NCBI RefSeq assembly: GCF_036014115.1
Contig: NZ_CP107913.1
Coordinates: forward strand, 8,884,501-8,948,500
Direction of reading: 5' to 3'
Source: Streptomyces sp. NBC_00448
Lineage (GTDB): Bacteria > Actinomycetota > Actinomycetes > Streptomycetales > Streptomycetaceae
Length of the DNA stretch: 64,000 bases
Positions 35,521 through 44,448 of the stretch are shown here, in pieces (within the stretch, counting starts at the first letter, position 1; every line of letters begins with the position of its first letter). Under the pieces are notes generated by a model, which saw nothing but the letters and a program-made list of their open reading frames with translations, was not told where the DNA came from and did not search any database. A program made the position numbers and the translations under genes.

Positions 35521-38500
35521 ATGAGAAGTGGCCGATCCCACCGCACCCTCGCCAGATCACTGCTGGCAGCCGCGGTGTCCATGGCCCTGACCGTGCCCGC
35601 CGCCGGCCTCGCGCACGCCGCGGGCAGCGGCTCGCACGGCGCGGGCGACACCCCCGCGCCGGCCTTCACCACGTCCTTCGAGTCCGGGCAGCCGCAGCCG
35701 ACCTGGACCAGCACCTCGGAGACCGACGCCAAGGGCAAGGCGTGGGTCTCCGGCGTGACCGCCGGCAACGTGCCGGTGCTGGCCGGCAGTATCAAGGACA
35801 AGATCGCCAAGGTCACGGCGAGTTCGGACAACCCGCCCGACGAGACGGCCGGCAAGGCCGCCGACGAGGACCCCAACACCAAGTGGCTGACCTTCGCCAC
35901 CACCGGCTGGCTGCAGTACGAGCTGTCCGGCGACGTGACCGTCAAGAAGTACGCGCTCACCTCGGCCAACGACAGCCCGGACCGCGACCCGAAGGACTTC
36001 GAGCTGCAGGGCTCGGCCGACGGCTCCACCTGGACCACCGTGGACAGCGAGAGCGGTCAGAAGTTCGCCAACCGCTTCTCGTCGGACATCTTCGACGTGG
36101 CCCACCCCGGCGCCTACCGCTACTACCGGCTCAACGTCACGGCCAACAGCGGCGACACCGGCTCCACCCAGCTCGCCGACCTCATCCTCTCCGACGGCTC
36201 CGCCGCCCCGACCCCGGTGGCCGGCATGACCACCGACGTGGGCAGCGGCCCGTCCTCGGGTCCCGACGTCAAGCCGAACGTCGGCTTCACCGGCGCCAAG
36301 GCGCTGGAGTACGCCGGCACCCACACCGCGTCCGGCGCGGTGCACGCCTGGAACAAGCTCTACGACGTGCACATCCCGGTCGCGCGTGACACCCGGCTGT
36401 CGTACGACATCTTCCCGGAGCTGACCGGCGGGGACCTGAAGTACCCCAGCACGTACGCCTCGATCGACCTGCACTTCACCGACGGCACGTACCTGAGCCA
36501 GCTGCGGAGCAGCGCGCAGGACGTGAACGGCGTCGCGCTCACCCCGCGGGCGCAGGGCGACTCGAAGATCCTCTACGCCTCGCAGTGGAACGCGGTCGCC
36601 GCGTCCGTCGGCAAGGTCGCCGCGGGCAAGACGATCGACCGCATCCTGATCGGCTACGACGACCCGGCCGGCAGCGCCGCACAGGGCGCCGCCACCCAGT
36701 TCAAGGGCTGGATCGACGACCTGACGATCGGCGCGGCCCCGGCGGCGAACACCTCCAAGAGCTACGTCGACCACGTGGACACCCGGCGCGGCACCAACTC
36801 CTCCGGGTCGTTCTCCCGCGGCAACAACCTGCCGCTGACCGCGGTGCCGAACGGCTTCAACTTCTACACCCCGGTCACCGACGCGGGTTCGGACAGCTGG
36901 GAGTACAGCTACGCGGCGCAGAACAACGCCGACAACCTGCCCGAGCTGCAGGCGCTCGGCATCAGCCACGAGCCCAGCCCGTGGATGGGTGACCGCGACC
37001 TGTTCCAGGTGATGCCCTCCACGGCCACCGGTACCCCGGACCTGGACCGCACCAAGCGGGCGCTGCCCTTCAAGCACTCCGACGAGGTGGCGCAGCCCGA
37101 CTACTACGGCGTGACGTTCACCAACGGTCTGAAGGCCGAGGTCGCGCCCGCCGACCACTCGGCGATCATGCGCTTCACCTTCCCCGGCAACACCGGCGAC
37201 CTGCTCTTCGACAACATCGACAACAACGGCGGCCTGACCTTCGACGCCGCCAAGGGCACCCTCGACGGCTACGCCGACCACAAGAGCGGGCTGTCCACCG
37301 GCGCCAGCCGGATGTACATCCACGCCGAGTTCGACCGGACCCCCGGCACGGCCACCAAGACCACCGGAGCGGGCCGCGACAACGTCACCGGCTACGCGCA
37401 GTTCGACACCTCCGGCAACAAGGTGGTGACCATGCGCATCGCCACCTCGTTCATCAGCGCCGACCAGGCGAAGAAGAACCTGGACCAGGAGATCCCGCAG
37501 GGCACCTCCTTCACCTCCGTGAAGGACCGCGCCGCGCAGGCGTGGAACGCCAAGCTGGGCAAGGTCGAGGTGCAGGGCGCCAGCGACGACCAGCTGACCA
37601 CGCTCTACTCCGACCTGTACCGGATGAACCTCTACCCGAACTCCGCCTCGGAGAACACCGGGACGAACGCCCACCCGGTGTGGAGCTACGCCAGCTCGTT
37701 CTCGCCGCAGGGCCCCAGCTCCCCGACGCAGACCGGCGCGAAGGTCGTCCCCGGCCAGGTCTACGTCAACAACGGCTTCTGGGACACCTACCGCACCGAG
37801 TGGCCGGCCTACTCGCTGCTGGAGTCCGACACCGCGGGCAAGCTCGCCAACGGCTTCGTGCAGCAGTACAAGGACGGCGGCTGGACCGCCCGCTGGTCCT
37901 CGCCCGGCTACGCCGACCTGATGACCGGAACCAGCTCCGACGTCGCGTTCGCCGACGCCTACGCCAAGGGCGTGACCGGCTTCGACGCCAAGGCCGCGTA
38001 CGAAGCGGCGGTGAAGAACGCCACCACCGTCTCGCCGAACTCCGGCACCGGCCGCAAGGGCATCGACACCTCCGAGTTCACCGGATACACCAACACCTCG
38101 GTGGACGGCAGCGTCTCCTGGTCGCTGGACGGCTACGTCAACGACTACGGCATCGGCACCATGGCGGCGAAGCTCGCCAAGGCCCCCGGCACCTCCAAGG
38201 CCGACCGCGAGCGCTACCAGGAGGAGTCCGCGTACTTCCTGGCCCGCGCGCAGAACTACACCACGATCTTCAACAAGAACGTGGGCTTCTTCGAGGGCCG
38301 CAAGGCCGACGGTTCCTGGCGGGTGGCGGACTCGGACTACGACCCCAAGACCTGGGGCTACGAGTACACCGAGTCCAACGGCTGGAACTACGCCTTCACC
38401 GTGCCGCAGGACCCGGCCGGCCTGACCTCGCTGTACGGCGGCCAGAAGAGCATGGAGAAGAAGCTCGACACGTTCTTCGGCACGCAGGAGACCGCCCAGG

Positions 38501-39510
38501 GCGACACCGGGTCGTACGGCGGCACCATCCACGAGATGATCGAGGCCCGCGACGTCCGCATGGGCGAGCTGGGCATGAGCAACCAGCCCTCCTACGGCAT
38601 CCCGTACATGTACGACTACGCGGGCGCGCCGGCCAAGACCCAGGCGGCGGTCCGGGAGATCGAGCAGCGGCTGTTCACCGGCAGCTCGATCGGCCAGGGC
38701 TACCCCGGTGACGAGGACAACGGCGCCACCTCCACCTGGCAGATCTTCAGCGCGCTGGGCTTCTACCCGCTGCAGACCGGCAGCGGCAACTACGAGATCG
38801 GCTCGCCGCTGTTCACCAAGGCGACGATCCACCTCGACAACGGCAAGACCATCACCGTCAACGCGCCGAAGAACAGCCGCAGCAACGTCTACGTGCAGTC
38901 GCTGAAGGTCAACGGCAAGCCGTACGACAAGGTCTACCTGACCCAGGACCAGCTCTCCAAGGGCGCCGTGCTGGACTTCACCATGGGCGCCAAGCCGTCC
39001 AAGTGGGGCACCGGCAGCTCCGCCGTCCAGACCTCGCTGACCCCGGCCGGCGGCACCCCGAAGCCGCTCGCGGACACCACTGGGGCGGGCCTGGGCACCG
39101 GCTCGGCGACCGACGGCACCGATGTGTCCGGCCTGTTCGACAACACCTCCAAGACCGCGGTCACCTTCCCGTCCGCGACGCCGCAGATCACCTACGCCTA
39201 CCAGGGCAGCGGCAAGTCGGCCGAGCAGAAGGCCACCTTCTACACCCTCACCTCCGGCAGCACCGCCGCCCAGGACCCGAAGAGCTGGCAGCTCCAGGGC
39301 TCCGACGACGGCGGGAAGCACTGGAAGACCGTCGACACCCGCAGCGGCCAGACCTTCGACGACCGCCTGCAGACCCGTCCCTTCGAGATCGCCCACCCCG
39401 GCGCCTACTCGTCCTACCGCCTGGTGGTGACCGCGAACAACGGCGGCACGTCCACCACGCTGTCCGAGGTGGAACTGCTCGCCACATCCGGCGCGAGCAC
39501 CCACCACTGA
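35521..39510 (+). CDS. Secreted GH92 alpha-mannosidase (3) with two F5/8C-type domains
   Basis: 1329 residues. Sec-type signal peptide ending HAAG. Residues about 90-230 form a CBM32/F5-8C-like domain (DFELQGSADGSTWTTVDSES); a second copy of the same module closes the protein (SWQLQGSDDGGKHWKTVDTR near 1250-1325). Between them lie a concanavalin-like region and the GH92 catalytic part (YVDHVDTRRGTNSSGSFSRG opening; YTESNGWNYAF with Glu near 951; GDEDNGATSTWQIFSALG near 1063-1080). The catalytic motif GDED differs from GNDD in the two sister enzymes, so specificity probably differs. ATG follows GAAAGG. Binding modules suggest attachment to insoluble glycan. Confidence 0.92.
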   Translation: MRSGRSHRTLARSLLAAAVSMALTVPAAGLAHAAGSGSHGAGDTPAPAFTTSFESGQPQPTWTSTSETDAKGKAWVSGVTAGNVPVLAGSIKDKIAKVTASSDNPPDETAGKAADEDPNTKWLTFATTGWLQYELSGDVTVKKYALTSANDSPDRDPKDFELQGSADGSTWTTVDSESGQKFANRFSSDIFDVAHPGAYRYYRLNVTANSGDTGSTQLADLILSDGSAAPTPVAGMTTDVGSGPSSGPDVKPNVGFTGAKALEYAGTHTASGAVHAWNKLYDVHIPVARDTRLSYDIFPELTGGDLKYPSTYASIDLHFTDGTYLSQLRSSAQDVNGVALTPRAQGDSKILYASQWNAVAASVGKVAAGKTIDRILIGYDDPAGSAAQGAATQFKGWIDDLTIGAAPAANTSKSYVDHVDTRRGTNSSGSFSRGNNLPLTAVPNGFNFYTPVTDAGSDSWEYSYAAQNNADNLPELQALGISHEPSPWMGDRDLFQVMPSTATGTPDLDRTKRALPFKHSDEVAQPDYYGVTFTNGLKAEVAPADHSAIMRFTFPGNTGDLLFDNIDNNGGLTFDAAKGTLDGYADHKSGLSTGASRMYIHAEFDRTPGTATKTTGAGRDNVTGYAQFDTSGNKVVTMRIATSFISADQAKKNLDQEIPQGTSFTSVKDRAAQAWNAKLGKVEVQGASDDQLTTLYSDLYRMNLYPNSASENTGTNAHPVWSYASSFSPQGPSSPTQTGAKVVPGQVYVNNGFWDTYRTEWPAYSLLESDTAGKLANGFVQQYKDGGWTARWSSPGYADLMTGTSSDVAFADAYAKGVTGFDAKAAYEAAVKNATTVSPNSGTGRKGIDTSEFTGYTNTSVDGSVSWSLDGYVNDYGIGTMAAKLAKAPGTSKADRERYQEESAYFLARAQNYTTIFNKNVGFFEGRKADGSWRVADSDYDPKTWGYEYTESNGWNYAFTVPQDPAGLTSLYGGQKSMEKKLDTFFGTQETAQGDTGSYGGTIHEMIEARDVRMGELGMSNQPSYGIPYMYDYAGAPAKTQAAVREIEQRLFTGSSIGQGYPGDEDNGATSTWQIFSALGFYPLQTGSGNYEIGSPLFTKATIHLDNGKTITVNAPKNSRSNVYVQSLKVNGKPYDKVYLTQDQLSKGAVLDFTMGAKPSKWGTGSSAVQTSLTPAGGTPKPLADTTGAGLGTGSATDGTDVSGLFDNTSKTAVTFPSATPQITYAYQGSGKSAEQKATFYTLTSGSTAAQDPKSWQLQGSDDGGKHWKTVDTRSGQTFDDRLQTRPFEIAHPGAYSSYRLVVTANNGGTSTTLSEVELLATSGASTHH

Positions 39511-39528
39511 TCCGCACCCGCCCGAGGC

Positions 39529-39560
39529 GGCGCCCCCGGCACATCCGTGCCGGGGGCGCC
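39529..39560 (+). terminator. Terminator after GH92 gene 3
   Basis: Perfect 14-bp stem GGCGCCCCCGGCAC/GTGCCGGGGGCGCC with a 4-base loop, 18 bases after the stop codon. Confidence 0.8.
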
Positions 39561-39682
39561 GTCGCGTTCCGCTGTCCGGGCGAGCCGCCTGTGCGCCTGA
39601 GCTCGGCTGCCGCGCCGCCGGGGTTGACTGGCGGGCACGGCCGGACCAGGGCGTACGACACGGGTGCAGAGAGGGAGGCCGG

Positions 39683-40957
39683 GTGGTCGCGGTGGCTGGC
39701 GGCGAGGGCGCCGAGCTGGACTACGCGGCGCTGTTCGCGGCGATGCCGGCGGCCTGCGTGGTGCTCGACCGGCAGCTGACGATCGTCGCGGTCAACGAGG
39801 CGTACGTCGCGGCCACCGGCAGGGCGGCGGAGGAACTGCTCGGCTCCGGCTTCTTCGACGCCTACCCGCCCGATCCCAGCGACCCGGCTTCGCACGGCGC
39901 CGAGGTCCAGCGCAGGTCGCTGGAGGTCGCGCTCACCTCGGGCCGCACCAACATGCTGTTGCTGCACCGCTTCACGGTGCCGCGGCCGGACCGGGCCGGC
40001 CGGTTGGACCCCCGCTGGTGGAACGTGGTGAACCGGCCGGTGAAGGGCGCCGACGGGCAGGTGGAGCTGATCATCCACCAGGTCGACGACGTCACCGAGT
40101 ACGTCCGCTCCGAGCAGGAGGACGAGGGCGCGGTGGACGACGGCCGGGCGGGAGACGGCGCCGACGTCGAGGCGCCGCGCGCGGACATGTTCACCAGGGC
40201 ACAGGAGTTGCGGCAGGCCAACGCCCGCCTCCAGGAGTCCGCGCTGCGCACCCGCGATGTCGCGCTGGCCCTGCAGCGGGCCATGCTCGCCACCCCCGAC
40301 CTGGCCGCGCACCCCGAGATCGCGGTGCGCTACCTGCCGGCGCTGAAGGGCATGAACGCCTGCGGGGACTGGTACGACGTCGTGGACCTGCCCGACGGGC
40401 GGCTGGCGCTGTCCGTCGGCGACGTGGTGGGCCACGGCGTGGACGCCGCCAGCGTCATGGGCATGCTGCGCAGCGCGCTGAGCGCCGCGATCCGTGTCGC
40501 CGACGGCCCCAACGGCGCGCTGGAGACGCTGGGCCTGTACGCGCGCTCCCACGACGGCGCGATGGCCACCACCACGTTCACCTGCCAGCTCTTCCCGCTC
40601 AGCCGGCTGGTGATGTACAGCAACGCCGGCCACCCGCCGCCGGTGCTCATGCGCGCCGACGGCACGTACGACCTGCTGGACCAGGCCACCGACCCGCCGC
40701 TGGGCGCGCGCCTGGAGCACGTGCCGCGGCCGCAGGCCACCGCGGAGTACCGGGCGGGCGACACCCTGGTGCTCTACACCGACGGCCTGATCGAGCGGCG
40801 CGGCGAGGACATCTACACGGGCGTCGACCGCCTGATCGACGCCATCCGCGAGCTGCGCGCGCTCTCCCCGGACGACCTGGCCGACGGCCTGCTCCCGGCC
40901 ATGACCGACCCCTCCGGCCAGCAGGACGACATCTCCCTGCTCGTCATCCGGCTTTGA
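39683..40957 (+). CDS. PAS-SpoIIE (PP2C) serine phosphatase
   Basis: 424 residues, cytoplasmic. A PAS domain (PAACVVLDRQLTIVAVNEAY, residues about 15-130) and a linker coiled region (ELRQANARLQESALRTRDVALALQ) precede a SpoIIE/PP2C domain (about 200-424) with metal-ligand motifs GDWYDVVDL, SVGDVVGHGVDAA and YTDGLIERR. Such enzymes dephosphorylate anti-anti-sigma proteins; the partner is not in the window. No HATPase domain is fused. GTG follows GGGAGG. It sits among glycosidases, but own-promoter control is likely. Confidence 0.9.
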   Translation: MVAVAGGEGAELDYAALFAAMPAACVVLDRQLTIVAVNEAYVAATGRAAEELLGSGFFDAYPPDPSDPASHGAEVQRRSLEVALTSGRTNMLLLHRFTVPRPDRAGRLDPRWWNVVNRPVKGADGQVELIIHQVDDVTEYVRSEQEDEGAVDDGRAGDGADVEAPRADMFTRAQELRQANARLQESALRTRDVALALQRAMLATPDLAAHPEIAVRYLPALKGMNACGDWYDVVDLPDGRLALSVGDVVGHGVDAASVMGMLRSALSAAIRVADGPNGALETLGLYARSHDGAMATTTFTCQLFPLSRLVMYSNAGHPPPVLMRADGTYDLLDQATDPPLGARLEHVPRPQATAEYRAGDTLVLYTDGLIERRGEDIYTGVDRLIDAIRELRALSPDDLADGLLPAMTDPSGQQDDISLLVIRL

Positions 40958-40969
40958 CGGGTCCTGTTC

Positions 40970-40997
40970 GCCCGGTGAGGTTTTTACCCGGGCGGTG
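40970..40997 (+). terminator. Possible terminator after SpoIIE gene
   Basis: GCCCGGT and ACCCGGGC pair, with a bulge, around a T-rich loop (GAGGTTTTT), 13 bases past the stop. Confidence 0.45.
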
Positions 40998-41034
40998 GGT
41001 CGGGGGATGTTTGATTGTGTTTCTTTGTTCGCGC

Positions 41035-41054
41035 TGTTGACCGAATATTCAACA
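41035..41054. promoter_or_regulatory. Inverted repeat upstream of GH59 gene
   Basis: TGTTGA-N8-TCAACA in an AT-rich island 46 bases before the GH59 start; plausible regulator site overlapping the promoter. Shape does not match the CG-centred LacI palindromes nearby. Confidence 0.4.
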
Positions 41055-41100
41055 GGTAGGGACACTTGGCGCCATCCTCCTCTAGTGAAGGGCGTCAGCC

Positions 41101-43884
41101 ATGCCCCGAGTGATGACTCGTGTGTGGAGACTTACCCCGCTGTGGGTGCTGGCCTTGCTGGCAGCGCTGCTGGCCGCGAGCACGGCGCCGGCCCACGCGG
41201 ACCCCGGTACGTCGATCAGCGTGGACGGCGGCCAGAGCGGCCGGACGTTCGACGGGATCGGCGCGATCAGCGGTGGGGGTGGCAACTCCCGCCTGCTGAC
41301 GGACTATCCGGCCGCCCAGCAGAAGCAGATCCTCGACTACATGTTCAAGCCGGGCTACGGCGCGAACCTCCAGTTGCTGAAGTTGGAGATCGGCGGTGAC
41401 GCCAACTCCACGGACGGCTCGGAGCCGTCGATCGAGCACAGCAAGGGCACGGTCAACTGCGACGCGGGCTACGAGTTCTGGCTCGCCGAGCAGGCGGTCA
41501 AGCGCAACCCGGACATCGGCCTGTACGGCCTGGCATGGGCCGCGCCCGGCTGGATCAACGGCGGCTTCTGGTCGACCGACACCATCAACTACCTGATCTC
41601 GTGGCTGGGTTGCGCCAAGAGCCACGGCCTGGACATCAAGTACCTCGGCGGCTGGAACGAGCGCGGCCACGACGCCGACTGGTACGTGCAGCTCCGCAAG
41701 GCCCTTGATGACGCCGGCTACTCCAAGGTGCAGATCGTGGCCGACGACAGCGGCTGGGACGTCGCCGACGACATGGCCAAGGACCCCGACTTCAACAACG
41801 CGGTCTCCATCATCGGCGCTCACTACCCCTGCCAGGGGGACGGCGGACCGGCGACGAGCTGCTCCAGCACGAAGACCGCACAGGACAACGGCAAGCCGCT
41901 GTGGGCGTCCGAGAACGGCTCGCAGGACATGAACACCGGCGCGCCCGCGCTGATCCGCTCCATCACCCGCGGCTACGTCGATGCCAAGATGACCAGCTAC
42001 TTCAACTGGCCGCTGATCGCGGCGATCTACCCCAACCTGCCGTACTCCACGGTGGGCCTGGCCACCGCCGGCTCGCCCTGGTCGGGCAACTACGGCATCG
42101 GCGAGAACACCTGGGCCACCGCGCAGGTCACCCAGTTCGCCCAGCCCGGCTGGAAGTTCGTCGACGCGGGGTCGGGCTACCTCGGCGGCTCGGAGTCGAA
42201 CGGCAGCTACGTGACGCTCAAGTCCCCGAACGGCAAGGACTATTCGACGGTGCTGGAGACCACCACCGCCACCGCCGCGCAGACCGCGCACTTCACCGTC
42301 AAGGGCGGGCTGTCCACGGGCACCGCGCACGTGTGGGCCACCGACGTCGACCAGCCCAGCGCGGCGACGGACTTCGTGCACACCCAGGACATCACCCCGT
42401 CGTCCGACGGCACGTACGCGCTGACGATGAAGCCCGGTTACATCTACACGGTCACCACGACCACCGGGCAGGGCAAGGGCACCGCGACCGCGCCCGCCGC
42501 GCACGCGCTGAAGCTGCCTTACTCCGACAGCTTTGACAACGATGTCGCGGGTACTGAGGCGAAGTACGTCTCCGACATGCAGGGTTCGTTCGAGGTGCAG
42601 AAGTGCGCCGCCGGCCGGCGGGGGATGTGCCTGCAGCAGATGGCGCCGGTCAAGCCGATCGAATGGCAGGACGACTCCGACGCGTTCACCCTGGTCGGCG
42701 ACCCGACCTGGACGGACTACTCGCTCCAGTCCGACGTCGAACTGGCCAAGCCCGGCACCGTCGAGCTGATCGGGCGCGCGGGCACCCAGAACCGCCCGCA
42801 GTCCCACCAGCAGGGCTACTACTTCCAGATCAGCGACACCGGTGCCTGGACGATCCTGAAGAGCGACGCGGACGGCAACCGCACGGTGCTGAGCAGGTCC
42901 GCGACGACCCCGCTCGGCACCGGCAAGTGGCACCGGCTCGGGCTCTCCTTCAGCGGCTCGGCGATCACCGCGTCCGTGGACGGCAAGCAGGTCGGCGTGG
43001 CGCACGACAGCAGCTACACCGCGGGCCAGGGCGGGCTCGGCCTCACGTCGTACGACACCGACCAGTTCGACAACCTGTCCTTCCAGAAGACCGGTGGCGA
43101 CAAGGCCACCGCGGCGCTGGCGGTCACCCCGTCGGCCAAGAGCGTGCAGCGCGGCAAGACCCTGACGGTGTCCGCCACCGTGTCGGTGCCGGCCCGCGCG
43201 AAGACCGCCGAGGGCGTCAACGTCTCCCTCTCCGCGCCCGGGTTCACCTTCGACGCCCAGCCGGAGGTGTTCGGGGCGATCCGGCCCGGGCAGAGCGCCA
43301 CCGCCGTCTGGCAGTTGACCGCGCCGACGGACAAGGCGTCGACCGCGACCGTCAGCGCCACCGCGACCTTCGCGCAGGGCGAGGTCGCGCAGTGGCTGCG
43401 GCAGGACGCGCAGGTGGCGGTCACCAACCCGCCGCCGCCGACCGGGGTGAACGACGTGAGCGACCTCGACTTCGTCTCGTCCACGAACGGTTGGGGCCCC
43501 GTGGAGCGCGACGAGTCGGTGGGCGGCACCAACGCCGGTGACGGCACCCCGATCACGCTCGGTGGCACGGTGTACCCGAAGGGCCTGGGCACCAACTCGA
43601 TCAGCGACGTGACGATCTATCTCGGCGGCAACTGCTCGAAGTTCACCGCCACGGTCGGCAACGACGACGACGCGGGGACGTCCGGCAGCGACACGTTCAG
43701 CGTGCTCGGCGACGGCAAGACGCTGACGGCCACGGGCACCATCAAGGGCGGTGACCCGGCGCAGAAGATCAGCGCCGATCTGACCGGCGTGCAGACTCTC
43801 GACCTCGTGGTGGGCGACGCCGGCGACGGCAACGCCTACGACCACGGGGACTGGGCGGCGCCCGTCGTCACCTGCTCCGGCTGA
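41101..43884 (+). CDS. Secreted GH59 galactocerebrosidase-like hydrolase with NPCBM domain
   Basis: 927 residues. Signal peptide with core WVLALLAALLAASTAP ending AHA-D. The catalytic (beta/alpha)8 barrel shows the GH59 (human GALC-type) signatures FDGIGAISGGGGNSRLL, ILDYMFKPGYGANLQLLK and IGGDANSTDGSEPS; acid/base Glu in GGWNERG near residue 187 and nucleophile Glu in WASENGSQD near 271 are intact. A lectin-like beta-sandwich follows (about 480-660), then Ig-like linker, then NPCBM domain (VNDVSDLDFVSSTNGWGPVE to the end). The expected activity is beta-galactosidase on galactolipids or galactosyl glycans. GAAGG precedes the ATG at 41101. Confidence 0.9.
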   Translation: MPRVMTRVWRLTPLWVLALLAALLAASTAPAHADPGTSISVDGGQSGRTFDGIGAISGGGGNSRLLTDYPAAQQKQILDYMFKPGYGANLQLLKLEIGGDANSTDGSEPSIEHSKGTVNCDAGYEFWLAEQAVKRNPDIGLYGLAWAAPGWINGGFWSTDTINYLISWLGCAKSHGLDIKYLGGWNERGHDADWYVQLRKALDDAGYSKVQIVADDSGWDVADDMAKDPDFNNAVSIIGAHYPCQGDGGPATSCSSTKTAQDNGKPLWASENGSQDMNTGAPALIRSITRGYVDAKMTSYFNWPLIAAIYPNLPYSTVGLATAGSPWSGNYGIGENTWATAQVTQFAQPGWKFVDAGSGYLGGSESNGSYVTLKSPNGKDYSTVLETTTATAAQTAHFTVKGGLSTGTAHVWATDVDQPSAATDFVHTQDITPSSDGTYALTMKPGYIYTVTTTTGQGKGTATAPAAHALKLPYSDSFDNDVAGTEAKYVSDMQGSFEVQKCAAGRRGMCLQQMAPVKPIEWQDDSDAFTLVGDPTWTDYSLQSDVELAKPGTVELIGRAGTQNRPQSHQQGYYFQISDTGAWTILKSDADGNRTVLSRSATTPLGTGKWHRLGLSFSGSAITASVDGKQVGVAHDSSYTAGQGGLGLTSYDTDQFDNLSFQKTGGDKATAALAVTPSAKSVQRGKTLTVSATVSVPARAKTAEGVNVSLSAPGFTFDAQPEVFGAIRPGQSATAVWQLTAPTDKASTATVSATATFAQGEVAQWLRQDAQVAVTNPPPPTGVNDVSDLDFVSSTNGWGPVERDESVGGTNAGDGTPITLGGTVYPKGLGTNSISDVTIYLGGNCSKFTATVGNDDDAGTSGSDTFSVLGDGKTLTATGTIKGGDPAQKISADLTGVQTLDLVVGDAGDGNAYDHGDWAAPVVTCSG

Positions 43885-43951
43885 GCGCCCGCGCGCGAGG
43901 CGATGCCGGGTGACCCCGGCAGCCCGGTCCGGCCGTGCCCACGCGCGGCCG

Positions 43952-44112
43952 GACCGTCGCGCGTGGCGCGGCCGGACGGTTGGGCTCGGCGCGGATGGAC
44001 GGTTGCGCGTGGCGCGGACGGACGGTTGGGCTCGGCGCGGGTGAAGGAGTGGCGCCGGCGCGGACGGGTGGTTGCGTGCGCCGCGGGTGGACGGTTGCGC
44101 TCGGCGCCGCGG
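43952..44112. repeat. Degenerate 23-bp tandem repeat, 7 units
   Basis: Units begin at 43952, 43975, 43998, 44021, 44044, 44067 and 44090, always 23 bases apart; the best-kept are GACGGTTGGGCTCGGCGCGG and GACGGTTGCGCGTGGCGCGG. Units five and six are diverged but keep register. Non-coding, between the GH59 and beta-helix genes. Confidence 0.7.
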
Positions 44113-44253
44113 GTCCTTCGCCCGCCCTGGCTCTTTCGCCCGGCGCCGAGCCCTTCGCCCGCCGTGCCGCCGCCCGGAGACGCCTCCAACTGCCGCGCTG
44201 CCGCCGTACCCTGCTGCCTCCATCCGCCGCGCCGGCGCCACTCCTTCACCCGC
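44037..44253. repeat. 27-bp perfect inverted repeat, 163 bp apart
   Basis: Bases 44037-44063 (starting GCGGGTGAAGGAGTGGCGCC) and 44227-44253 (ending GGCGCCACTCCTTCACCCGC) are exact reverse complements over 27 bases. The intervening sequence has no gene, so it might be a small inverted-repeat element or a large cruciform or terminator. It begins inside the 23-bp repeat array. Confidence 0.7.
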
Positions 44254-44379
44254 TGCCACAGCCGCCCCAGCCGGGTGTCGCTGCTGCCGCAGCGGCCTCT
44301 CCCTCGCGCCTCCCAGCCGGTCGAGTTATGACCGTCCGCTTTATTGACGCTGCATAAGCGCGATGATTCACTTCGTCCC

Positions 44380-44393
44380 TGAGAGCGCTCTCA
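44380..44393. promoter_or_regulatory. LacI-type operator (beta-helix gene)
   Basis: TGAGAGCGCTCTCA, a perfect 14-base palindrome of the CebR-like TGGGAGCGCTCCCA form, 55 bases upstream of the GTG start. The TTGACG box upstream would place it near or just behind the transcript start. Confidence 0.75.
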
Positions 44394-44448
44394 CGCGGTT
44401 CAGGGCCAGCCGCAGTTCTCCTCCCCATCCACCACTTCAGGGAGAGCC

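Larger units (their letters stand above)
43885..44448. other. Repeat-rich intergenic region
   Basis: 564 bases without a supported gene. It contains the 23-bp tandem array, the 27-bp inverted repeat, a CCTTCGCCCGCC-type short repeat near 44110-44160, an AT-rich promoter-like stretch (TTGACG near 44344) and the LacI-type operator at 44380-44393. Confidence 0.6.

Noticed and set aside
31978..39507. Antisense frames over GH92 genes 2 and 3 and over the 32-35 kb region (up to 1316 codons)
   Set aside because: Same shadow effect; the protein signatures are in the plus-strand frames.
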